Assembly (NCBI RefSeq): GCF_004114425.1
Contig: NZ_RDQF01000017.1
Span: 1-64,000, forward strand
Length of the DNA stretch: 64,000 bases
Source: Bradyrhizobium vignae
Lineage (GTDB): Bacteria > Pseudomonadota > Alphaproteobacteria > Rhizobiales > Xanthobacteraceae
Direction of reading: 5' to 3'
The notes under the pieces are model-generated. The model saw nothing but the letters and a program-made list of their open reading frames with translations. It did no database searches and was not told the origin of the DNA. Numbering within the stretch: position 1 is the stretch's first letter; each line of letters begins with the position of its first letter. Below are positions 52,090-61,943 of this stretch, in pieces. Made by a program: the position numbers and the translations under genes.

Positions 52090-52775
52090 GCGCTGCTCCG
52101 ATCAAGGTCCTGGTCATCGACGACGAGCCGCCGATCCGCAAATTGCTGCGGATGGGGCTGACGACCCAAGGCTACGAAATCCTGGAAGCGTCGACCGGCA
52201 AGACCGCGCTGGAAAAGCTCGGCGAAGAGCCGGCGCTGATCATTCTCGATCTGGGCCTGCCCGACGTTCAGGGGCACGAGCTGCTCCGCACCATCCGCAC
52301 CCGCAACGAAGGCGTGCCGATCGTGGTGCTGTCCAGCCGCGGTGACGAAGCCGGCAAGGTCCAGGCGCTCGATCTCGGTGCCGACGATTATCTGACCAAG
52401 CCGTTCGGCATGGAGGAGCTCCTGGCGCGCCTGCGCGCCGCGTTGCGCCACCAGCTTCAGATCAAGGGCGAGCGCCCTTTGTTCCGCACCGGCGATCTCT
52501 CGGTCGATCTCGTCCGCCGCATCGTCAAGGTCGGGGACCGTGACGTGAAGCTCTCGCCGAAGGAATATGACCTGTTGCGCGTGCTGGTGCAGCATGCCGG
52601 CAAGGTGCTCACCCACCGCTTCCTGCTGAGGGAGCTCTGGGACGAATTGACCGACGCGCAGTACTTGCGCGTCTATGTCCGCCAGCTCCGCCAGAAGATC
52701 GAAGCCGATCCCGAACGGCCGCAATATGTGCTCACGGAAACGGGCATCGGGTACCGGCTGAAGGCGGGGGATTGA
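52086..52775 (+). CDS. kdpE: KdpE, response regulator of kdp
   Basis: 229 aa. Receiver domain (1-115) with the phosphorylated Asp55 in LIILDLGLPDVQG and the conserved Lys in YLTKPF. OmpR/PhoB-type winged helix (about 130-228: LSPKEYDLLRVLVQHAGKVLTHRFLLRELWD, YLRVYVRQLRQKIE). It binds near the kdp promoter on phosphorylation. Start overlaps the kdpD stop. The inverted motif pair upstream of kdpF is a candidate target. Confidence 0.97.
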   Translation: MSAAPIKVLVIDDEPPIRKLLRMGLTTQGYEILEASTGKTALEKLGEEPALIILDLGLPDVQGHELLRTIRTRNEGVPIVVLSSRGDEAGKVQALDLGADDYLTKPFGMEELLARLRAALRHQLQIKGERPLFRTGDLSVDLVRRIVKVGDRDVKLSPKEYDLLRVLVQHAGKVLTHRFLLRELWDELTDAQYLRVYVRQLRQKIEADPERPQYVLTETGIGYRLKAGD

Positions 52776-52817
52776 GCGTTCGACTTGGCGGCATGGTGTG
52801 CTGGCTTGAGGCGCACT

Positions 52818-52902
52818 CGTCATGGCCGGGCTTGACCCGGCCATCCACGTCTATCGGCGTGTGAGGACAGGCGTGGATGCCCGGGTCGAGCCGGGCATGA
52901 CG
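52818..52902. repeat. Palindromic intergenic repeat, family C
   Basis: Begins CGTCATGGCCGGGCTTGACCCGGCCATCC and ends GGATGCCCGGGTCGAGCCGGGCATGACG, with inner arms CCACG / CGTGG. Lies between kdpE and the Ku gene, which converge. One copy in the window. Confidence 0.75.
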
Positions 52903-52947
52903 ACAGAGGTTGTGGCGCAAGCCTGTTTCCGCAATGACGGTGCAAGG

Positions 52948-53832
52948 TCAACCCGCCTTCCTGTGCCTCGCAGCTGTCCGGTGCGTCTTCTTCGCGGCTC
53001 GGTGCCGTCCCGTCGCACGCCGCGCATGTGACTTCGCCGCAGTCTTCTTGCCGCCGCGCCCCTTCAGGCTCTGCTTCAGCGCGTCCATCAGGCTGATGAC
53101 GTTGCTCGGTCGCTCCTCGGGCTCCGGCAGTTCGATCTTCTTGCCGCTGGCCTTGCGCTTCACCAGTGCCTTCAGCGCGTCCTCGTATTCGTCCTTGAAT
53201 TTGCTGGGATCGAAATGTGCCGCCTTGGTCTGCAGGATGTGGCCGGCGAGCTCGACCATGTCCTTGGTGATCTTCGGGCTCTTGATGTCGTCGAAGAACT
53301 GGTCCTCGTCGCGCAGCTCGTAAGGGAATCGCAGCGTGGTGCCGAGCAGGCCCTTGCCGAGCGGCTCGATCGCCATGACGTGCTCGCGATTGGTGAGAAC
53401 GATCTTGGCCAGCGCCACGCGGTCCTCATCCTTCATGGCGTCGCGGATCACCGCGAAGGCGTCGACGGCGGCCTTGCCGTCGGGCGCGATGTAATAGGGA
53501 TGGTTGAGATAGCGCTTGTCGATTTCCTCGCGCGGCACGAAGCTTTCGATGTCGATGGTGTGGTTGCTTTCGATCTGGACTGCCTCGAGCTCCTCCGGCT
53601 CGATCTCGACATATCTGCCCTTGCTCAGCTCGTAACCGCGCCCCTTCTGATCGCTCTCGACGACGTCGCCGGTCTCGGAATCGATCATCTGCTGCTTGAG
53701 CCGGTTCCCGGTCTCGCGGTTGATGAGATGAAACCGCGTCTTCTCCGCGGCGGTTGCCGCCGGGTAGAGCACCACCGGGCAGCTCACCAGCGAGAGCTTC
53801 AACGTTCCCTTCCAATAGGCGCGCGGGGCCAT
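52948..53832 (-). CDS. ku: Bacterial Ku, end-joining protein
   Basis: 294 aa. The start at 53832 follows GGAGAATGG. The Ku core runs from MAPRAYWKGTLKLSLVSCPVVLYPA to about residue 230, with FHLINRETGNRLKQQMID and FDPSKFKDEYEDAL the familiar blocks. The C-terminal tail (about 250-294) is strongly basic (AAKSHARRATGRHRAAKKT), as in many bacterial Ku proteins, and may aid DNA binding. It holds DNA ends for the LigD ligase encoded divergently next door. Nonhomologous end-joining, useful in stationary or dried cells. Confidence 0.95.
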   Translation of the reverse strand: MAPRAYWKGTLKLSLVSCPVVLYPAATAAEKTRFHLINRETGNRLKQQMIDSETGDVVESDQKGRGYELSKGRYVEIEPEELEAVQIESNHTIDIESFVPREEIDKRYLNHPYYIAPDGKAAVDAFAVIRDAMKDEDRVALAKIVLTNREHVMAIEPLGKGLLGTTLRFPYELRDEDQFFDDIKSPKITKDMVELAGHILQTKAAHFDPSKFKDEYEDALKALVKRKASGKKIELPEPEERPSNVISLMDALKQSLKGRGGKKTAAKSHARRATGRHRAAKKTHRTAARHRKAG

Positions 53833-53949
53833 TCCATTCTCCAGCGTTTTCAAGGCGTTTTGGAACCCCAACCGTCGCACAGGGTTTTGGTTCCGGACGG
53901 GACTTTGACCGTGATAGGCTTGAACGCCGAAAGAGAAGCGGGACCGGTC

Positions 53950-56625
53950 GTGCTGCAAAAACTCTCCACTTACCGACAGAAGCGTGACTTCGAGAAGACG
54001 CCCGAACCATCGGGCAGGACCACAGTGGCCCCCTCGAAACAGCGGCGGTTCGTGATCCAGAAGCACGATGCGACGCGCCTGCATTACGATCTCCGGCTCG
54101 AACTCGACGGCGTGTTCAAGTCCTGGGCGGTGACGAAAGGGCCCTCGCTCGATCCGCACGACAAGCGCCTCGCGGTCGAGGTCGAGGACCACCCGCTCGA
54201 GTATGGCGATTTCGAAGGCACGATTCCCGAAGGCCAATATGGCGGCGGCACCGTGATGCTTTGGGATCGAGGCTATTGGGAATCGGAAGATCCGGAAGCC
54301 GGCTTCAAGAAGGGTGATCTCAAGTTCACGCTCCACGGCGACAAGCTGCATGGCAGCTGGGTCCTGGTGCGCATGCGCAAGCGCGGCGGCGAGAAGCGGA
54401 CCAACTGGCTGCTGATCAAGCATCGTGACGAATATGTCCGCGAAGGCGCGGACAACGACATTCTGGAGCAGGACAAGTCCGTCGCCTCCGGCCGCGCGAT
54501 GGAGCAGATCGCCGAAGGCAAGGGCCGCGCGCCGAAGCCGTTCATGCTGGCCAAGGGTCCCAAGGGCAAGGCCGATGCAGTCTGGCAGTCCAACCGTGCC
54601 GAGGAGACGAAAGGGCGTACGGTGAAGCCGGCGCCGCGAACGGCGTTGAAAGCCGGCAAAGCAGGGAAGAAGAGCGCCACGACCGCGACGAACGCCGAGA
54701 AGGTCTCGGAGATGCCGGACTTCGTTGCGCCGCAGCTCTGTACGCTGGTCGAGCGGCCGCCGCCCGGCGAGGGCTGGTGCCACGAGATCAAGTTCGACGG
54801 CTACCGGGTGCAGCTCCGGGTCGAGGACGGCGAGGCGACGCTGAAGACGCGCAAGGGTCTCGACTGGACCGGCAAGTTCGCCTCGATTGCCAAGGAAGCG
54901 GCAGCGCTGCCGGACGTGATGATCGACGGAGAGATCGTCGCACTCGACCATACCGGTGCGCCGAACTTCTCCTCGCTGCAAGCTGCGCTGTCCGATGGCA
55001 AGACCGACGAGCTGATCTTCTTTGCCTTCGACCTGCTTTTCGCGGAGCACGAGGATTACCGTCGTCTGCCGCTCGGCGAACGCAAGGCCCGGCTGAAGGA
55101 GCTGCTGGGCCAGCGCAAGCGGAAATCGAGCCAGATCCGCTATGTCGAGCATTTCGAGAGCGGCGGTGATGCCGTGCTCAGATCGGCCTGCAAGCTCGAG
55201 CTCGAAGGCGTGGTGTCGAAGAAGCTGGATGCCCCGTATCGGTCCGGCCGCACCGAGAGCTGGGTCAAGTCGAAATGTCGGGCCGGCCACGAGGTGGTGA
55301 TCGGCGGCTACAAGACCACCAGCGGCAAATTCCGCTCGCTGATGGCCGGCGTGCAGCGTGGCGATCATCTCGCCTTCGTCGGCATGGTCGGCACCGGCTT
55401 TGGCGCGGACAAGCTCAAGCGCATCATGCCTCTTCTGAAGGCCATGGAGACCAAGCAAAACCCCTTCGGCGGCAAGAACGCACCGAAGAAGACCCGCGAC
55501 GTGCACTGGCTGAAGCCGGAGCTCGTCGCCGAGATCGAGTTTGCCGGCTTCACCGCCGACGGCAATATTCGCCAGGCGGCATTCAAGGGATTGCGGCAGG
55601 ACAAGCCGGCCGAGGAGGTCGAGGCCGAGGCGCCGGTCGATACCGAGCTCGCCGAACCCTCGGCCAGGAAGCCGGCGCGCACGAAGGCGGGCGGACAATC
55701 GAAGCAGGCCGCTCAAAATGCCGAGGTCATGGGTGTCGTCATCTCCAAACCGGACAAGGAGCTCTGGCCTGATGACGGCAATGGTGAGCCCGTCACCAAG
55801 CTGGACCTTGCCCGCTATCTCGAAGCCGTCGGCGAATGGATGATCGTGCACCTCAAGGGCCGGCCTTGTTCGCTGATCCGCGCCCCCGACGGTATCAAGG
55901 GCGAATGCTTCTTCCAGCGCCACGCCATGCAGGGGCAGTCGAACCTTCTGGAGCTCGCGCGGGTCTCCGGCGACCGCAAGCCCTATCTCGAGATCGATCG
56001 GGTCGAGGGGCTTGCCGCCGTGGCGCAGATCGGCGGCGTCGAGTTGCATCCCTGGAACTGCGCGCCTTATGCCTACGACACGCCGGGCCGGCTGGTGTTC
56101 GATCTCGATCCCGCGCCCGACGTGGACTTCGCCGAGGTCGTCGAAGCGGCCAAGGAGATGCGGCAGCGGCTGGGTGATGTCGGCATGGACAGCTTCTGCA
56201 AGACCACGGGCGGCAAGGGCCTCCACGTGGTGGTGCCGCTGCTCCACGGCGCGCGCGAGAAGGTGAGCTGGAAGGAAGCCAAGGCATTTGCACAAGGCGT
56301 CTGCCAGTGGATGGCCAATGACGATCCCGAACGCTATCTGCTCAACATGTCGAAGAAGCTGCGCAAGCGAAAGATCTTCCTGGATTATCTCCGCAACGAC
56401 CGCATGTCGACCGCGGTTGCCCCGCTGTCGCCGCGGGCGCGCGTCGGCGCCACGGTATCGATGCCGCTGACTTGGGCGCAGGTGAAGAGCGATCTCGATC
56501 CGAAGAAGTATACGCTGCGCACCGTGCCGGGCCTGTTGCCGAGATCGAAAGCATGGGAGGGTTATGACGATGCCGCCGCGTCGATCAAAGCGGCGATGAA
56601 GAAGCTGGCGGCGAAGGCGAGCTAG
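53950..56625 (+). CDS. ligD: LigD, multifunctional NHEJ DNA ligase
   Basis: 891 aa. The GTG at 53950 (VLQKLSTYRQKRDFEKT) is the best start; TTG/GTG codons at 53903-53918 would lengthen it slightly. Domain order is phosphoesterase, ligase, polymerase. The 3'-phosphoesterase (about 35-155) has HDATRLHYDLRLE and GTIPEGQYGGGTV. The ligase has Lys281 in EIKFDGYR as the adenylated residue. The C-terminal primase-polymerase (about 590-890) carries LHPWN, VFDLDP and KTTGGKGLHVVVPL. It trims, fills and seals broken ends with Ku, whose gene diverges 118 bases away. Confidence 0.96.
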   Translation: MLQKLSTYRQKRDFEKTPEPSGRTTVAPSKQRRFVIQKHDATRLHYDLRLELDGVFKSWAVTKGPSLDPHDKRLAVEVEDHPLEYGDFEGTIPEGQYGGGTVMLWDRGYWESEDPEAGFKKGDLKFTLHGDKLHGSWVLVRMRKRGGEKRTNWLLIKHRDEYVREGADNDILEQDKSVASGRAMEQIAEGKGRAPKPFMLAKGPKGKADAVWQSNRAEETKGRTVKPAPRTALKAGKAGKKSATTATNAEKVSEMPDFVAPQLCTLVERPPPGEGWCHEIKFDGYRVQLRVEDGEATLKTRKGLDWTGKFASIAKEAAALPDVMIDGEIVALDHTGAPNFSSLQAALSDGKTDELIFFAFDLLFAEHEDYRRLPLGERKARLKELLGQRKRKSSQIRYVEHFESGGDAVLRSACKLELEGVVSKKLDAPYRSGRTESWVKSKCRAGHEVVIGGYKTTSGKFRSLMAGVQRGDHLAFVGMVGTGFGADKLKRIMPLLKAMETKQNPFGGKNAPKKTRDVHWLKPELVAEIEFAGFTADGNIRQAAFKGLRQDKPAEEVEAEAPVDTELAEPSARKPARTKAGGQSKQAAQNAEVMGVVISKPDKELWPDDGNGEPVTKLDLARYLEAVGEWMIVHLKGRPCSLIRAPDGIKGECFFQRHAMQGQSNLLELARVSGDRKPYLEIDRVEGLAAVAQIGGVELHPWNCAPYAYDTPGRLVFDLDPAPDVDFAEVVEAAKEMRQRLGDVGMDSFCKTTGGKGLHVVVPLLHGAREKVSWKEAKAFAQGVCQWMANDDPERYLLNMSKKLRKRKIFLDYLRNDRMSTAVAPLSPRARVGATVSMPLTWAQVKSDLDPKKYTLRTVPGLLPRSKAWEGYDDAAASIKAAMKKLAAKAS

Positions 56626-56638
56626 GTGCTTTCCAAAC

Positions 56639-56729
56639 GTCATTCCAGGCTGCGCGAAGCGCAGACCCGGAATCCAGAGATTTGTGGCGCGAGGTTCCGG
56701 GTTCGCGCGTGCGCGCGCCCCGGAATGAC
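56639..56729. repeat. Palindromic intergenic repeat, family A copy 2
   Basis: Begins GTCATTCCAGGCTGCGCGAAGCGCAG and ends CGCCCCGGAATGACC, with inner arms ACCCGGAA / TTCCGGGT. Located in the convergent gap between ligD and the DUF3309 gene. Same layout as 10088-10172, though the first arm is diverged. Confidence 0.75.
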
Positions 56730-56737
56730 CGCCCTAA

Positions 56738-56902
56738 CTAGATCCGCCCCATCAGCAGTAGGATCAGCAGGATGATGATGACGAGCCCAAGGCCGCCGCC
56801 GCCATAATAGCCGGTGCCGTAGAACGGCCCGCCGCCGATGCCGCTGAAGCCGCCCAGCAGGGCGATGACCAGAATGATCAGAATGATCGTGCCGATTGAC
56901 AT
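56738..56902 (-). CDS. DUF3309 small membrane protein
   Basis: 54 aa. ATG at 56902 after GAGGAGA. Two hydrophobic spans (MSIGTIILIILVIALLGG and GLGLVIIILLILLLMG) around a Gly/Tyr-rich loop with GGGPFYGTGYYGGGG, the pattern of the short DUF3309 family. Such proteins are widespread in proteobacteria and often stress-linked. Function unknown. A short hairpin (56917-56932) lies immediately upstream of its ribosome site. Below the size cut-off of many gene finders. Confidence 0.85.
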   Translation of the reverse strand: MSIGTIILIILVIALLGGFSGIGGGPFYGTGYYGGGGLGLVIIILLILLLMGRI

Positions 56903-56916
56903 ACGAATCTCCTCAG

Positions 56917-56932
56917 CCCTTTGATGAAAGGG
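56917..56932. promoter_or_regulatory. Small hairpin upstream of DUF3309
   Basis: CCCTTT (56917-56922), loop GATG, AAAGGG (56927-56932), just before the ribosome site of the DUF3309 gene. It could be a leader hairpin or a terminator remnant. Function not shown. Confidence 0.35.
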
Positions 56933-57083
56933 TCGTTTGCACCTGTCCCGTCGTGTGGGAGCAACTTGCCGTATGTTTTAAAGTTCCGGCTCCGCAACGT
57001 GGGCGCCGGCCCCAGCTCGCATGGAACCTTTGCCCTTCCGTCGGCCATGTCTAGGTGGGGATCAGTCAGCAGGGGTCAGGACC

Positions 57084-57401
57084 ATGTCAGCGCCGCTTGT
57101 CGTCTCAATTCCGCATCGTCTCGGCCGCGAGGAGGCGGTGCGCCGGCTCAAGGCAGGGCTTGGCCGCGCCGCAGCAAGCATTCCCGTGATGCAGGTGGAG
57201 GAGGAACGCTGGAGCGGAGACAGCATGAACTTCCGCATCCGTGCGCTGGGGCAGGTCGCGACCGGTCAGATCGACGTGGCCGACGATCAGGTCCGGGTCG
57301 AGGTGGTGCTGCCCTGGCTGTTGCAGCGCTTTGCCGAGATGGCGCAGGCGACGATCAGGAAGCGCGGCCAATTGCTGTTGACCAAAGACGGGGGAAAGTA
57401 A
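57084..57401 (+). CDS. Polyhydroxyalkanoic acid system family protein
   Basis: 105 aa. The start at 57084 follows AGGGGTCAGGACC. The pattern VVSIPHRLGREEAVRRLKAGL, then VATGQIDVADDQVRVEVVLPWLLQRFAEMAQATI, matches the PHA_gran_rgn family (a polyhydroxyalkanoate granule-region protein). It may bind storage granules or sense their status. It is a single gene on the plus strand, convergent with treY (two bases apart). The link to PHA is from family knowledge; no other PHA gene is in the window. Confidence 0.75.
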   Translation: MSAPLVVSIPHRLGREEAVRRLKAGLGRAAASIPVMQVEEERWSGDSMNFRIRALGQVATGQIDVADDQVRVEVVLPWLLQRFAEMAQATIRKRGQLLLTKDGGK

Positions 57402-57403
57402 CT

Positions 57404-60190
<2,787 letters not shown>

Positions 60191-60191
60191 G

Positions 60192-61943
60192 TCAACCTCC
60201 GAGACGCCAGACCACCGACCAGGGCGGAATCCGATTGCCGGCCGCGCTGCCCCAGATCGGCGCGCCCGCACTGACGGTGGAGGTGATCTCGTGATCCGAG
60301 AGATTGGCGACGAGGCGCAACGTCGTGCCGTCGCCCATCCGCCAATGCGCGGTGAGCAGGCCGTTGTCGGCCGCCTCGGCGTCACCGAAGCTCGCGCCCT
60401 TCAGCCGCGGCACGATCTCCTTATGACGGAGCGCGAGCAGGTCCTTCACCAACGCAAGGCGCTCGTCCTGCTGCGGCGTGCGGCCGGCCCAGTCGAGCAC
60501 GGCCGATTGCAGCGTTGCGGGATCGAGTGGGTCGGGCACTTCGTCGCCGTATTTTTCGTACGCCCAGGCATATTCCTGCCTGCGCCCCTTGCGCACCGCA
60601 TCGGCGAGTCCACCTTGGAAGTCGCAGAAAAACGGGAAGGGGACCGTCGAGCCCCATTCCTCGCCCTGAAACAGCATCGGCACCATCGGGGCGAGCAGGG
60701 TAACCGCGAGCGCGGCCTCGATCTGTTTTGGCGATGCCAGGCTTTCCAGCCGCTCGCCAAGCGGACGATTACCGATCTGATCGTGGTTCTGCAGGAAGTT
60801 GACGAAGGTCGCCGGCGGCAGCTTGCCGCTCGGCTCGCCGCGCGGCTTCTTGCCCCAGAATTCCGAAATCTCGCCCTGATAGACGAAGCCGGAGGCGAGC
60901 GCGCGCGCAAGATCCATGCGCGGCGTCTGGTAATCTCCATAATAGCCGGCATGCTCGCCGGTCAGCATCACGTGCCAGACGTGATGATAATCGTCGTTCC
61001 ACTGGCCACGATATTTGCCGTTCGGCGGGTCCTGCGCAGCATCGAGCAGGCTGGCGCAATTGTCGCCGTTCTCCAGCACGAGGTGGATGTGGCGTCCCGT
61101 GGCCTTGGCGAGCTCGCCGGCGGCAACGCTGAGGTCCTGCAGCATGGACTGCTCGCCCGGGACAGCCATGATGTGGTTGGCGGCGTCGAGCCTGAGGCCG
61201 TCGAAGCGGTAGTCGCTGAGCCAGGACAGCGCGTTCTCGACGGCAAACGCGCGCACCTGCGGCAGGCGGTAGTCGATCGCGCTGCCCCATGGCGTGTGCG
61301 CATCGGTGAAGAAGGTCGGCGCATAGCGGCCGAGATAATTCCCCTCCGGGCCGAAATGATTGTAGACCACGTCGAGGAACACCATCAGCCCGCGCAGATG
61401 GGCCTCGTCGATCAGCGTCTTCAGGTCTTCGGGCCGGCCATAGGCGCTGTCGGGCGCATACCACAGCACGCCGTCATAGCCCCAGCCGCGGCGTCCTGCG
61501 AAATCTGCCAGCGGCATCAATTCCAGCGCGGTGATGCCGGTTGCCGTGAGATGATCGAGCTTGTCGATCATGGCGCGGTAGGTGCCTTCGGCCGTGAAGG
61601 TGCCGACATGGGTCTCGATCAGCACCGTCTCTTCCCACGGACGGCCCCGCCATTCGCGCGCGCGCCATACGAAGGCGTCGTGATCGATCACCTCGCTCGG
61701 GCCGAACACGTCCTCGGGCTGGAAAGCCGAAGCAGGATCCGGCACGTCGATCTCGTCGTCGATCCTGAACTTGTAGGGGCTGCCGGCGGTGAGGCCGGCA
61801 ATGTCGGCGACGTACCAGCCATCCTGCCGGCGCTGCATCGCGTGCCTGCGGTCGAGCAAGAGGTCGACACGGCGCGCGGCGGGCGCCCATAGCCGGAACG
61901 ACACGCCGTCCTTCGTCGGCCTCGCCCCGAAGGATGCCCTCAT
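60192..61943 (-). CDS. treZ: Malto-oligosyltrehalose trehalohydrolase
   Basis: 583 aa. The N-terminal domain (FGARPTKDGVSFRLWAPAARRVDLLL) is a CBM48-like module, followed by the catalytic TIM barrel. The nucleophile Asp is in YRFDGLRLDAANHI, the acid/base Glu in HLVLENGDNCASL, and NHFGPEGNYL and NFLQNHDQIGNRPLG are TreZ marks. It cleaves trehalose from the product of TreY. Its start overlaps the glgX stop by ATGA, and its stop is one base before the treY start, so the three are coupled. Confidence 0.95.
   Translation of the reverse strand: MRASFGARPTKDGVSFRLWAPAARRVDLLLDRRHAMQRRQDGWYVADIAGLTAGSPYKFRIDDEIDVPDPASAFQPEDVFGPSEVIDHDAFVWRAREWRGRPWEETVLIETHVGTFTAEGTYRAMIDKLDHLTATGITALELMPLADFAGRRGWGYDGVLWYAPDSAYGRPEDLKTLIDEAHLRGLMVFLDVVYNHFGPEGNYLGRYAPTFFTDAHTPWGSAIDYRLPQVRAFAVENALSWLSDYRFDGLRLDAANHIMAVPGEQSMLQDLSVAAGELAKATGRHIHLVLENGDNCASLLDAAQDPPNGKYRGQWNDDYHHVWHVMLTGEHAGYYGDYQTPRMDLARALASGFVYQGEISEFWGKKPRGEPSGKLPPATFVNFLQNHDQIGNRPLGERLESLASPKQIEAALAVTLLAPMVPMLFQGEEWGSTVPFPFFCDFQGGLADAVRKGRRQEYAWAYEKYGDEVPDPLDPATLQSAVLDWAGRTPQQDERLALVKDLLALRHKEIVPRLKGASFGDAEAADNGLLTAHWRMGDGTTLRLVANLSDHEITSTVSAGAPIWGSAAGNRIPPWSVVWRLGG

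Noticed and set aside
52948..56643. 1231-codon minus-strand frame covering Ku and the antisense of LigD
   Set aside because: Only the Ku part (52948-53832) is coding; the rest is antisense of ligD with no motif.
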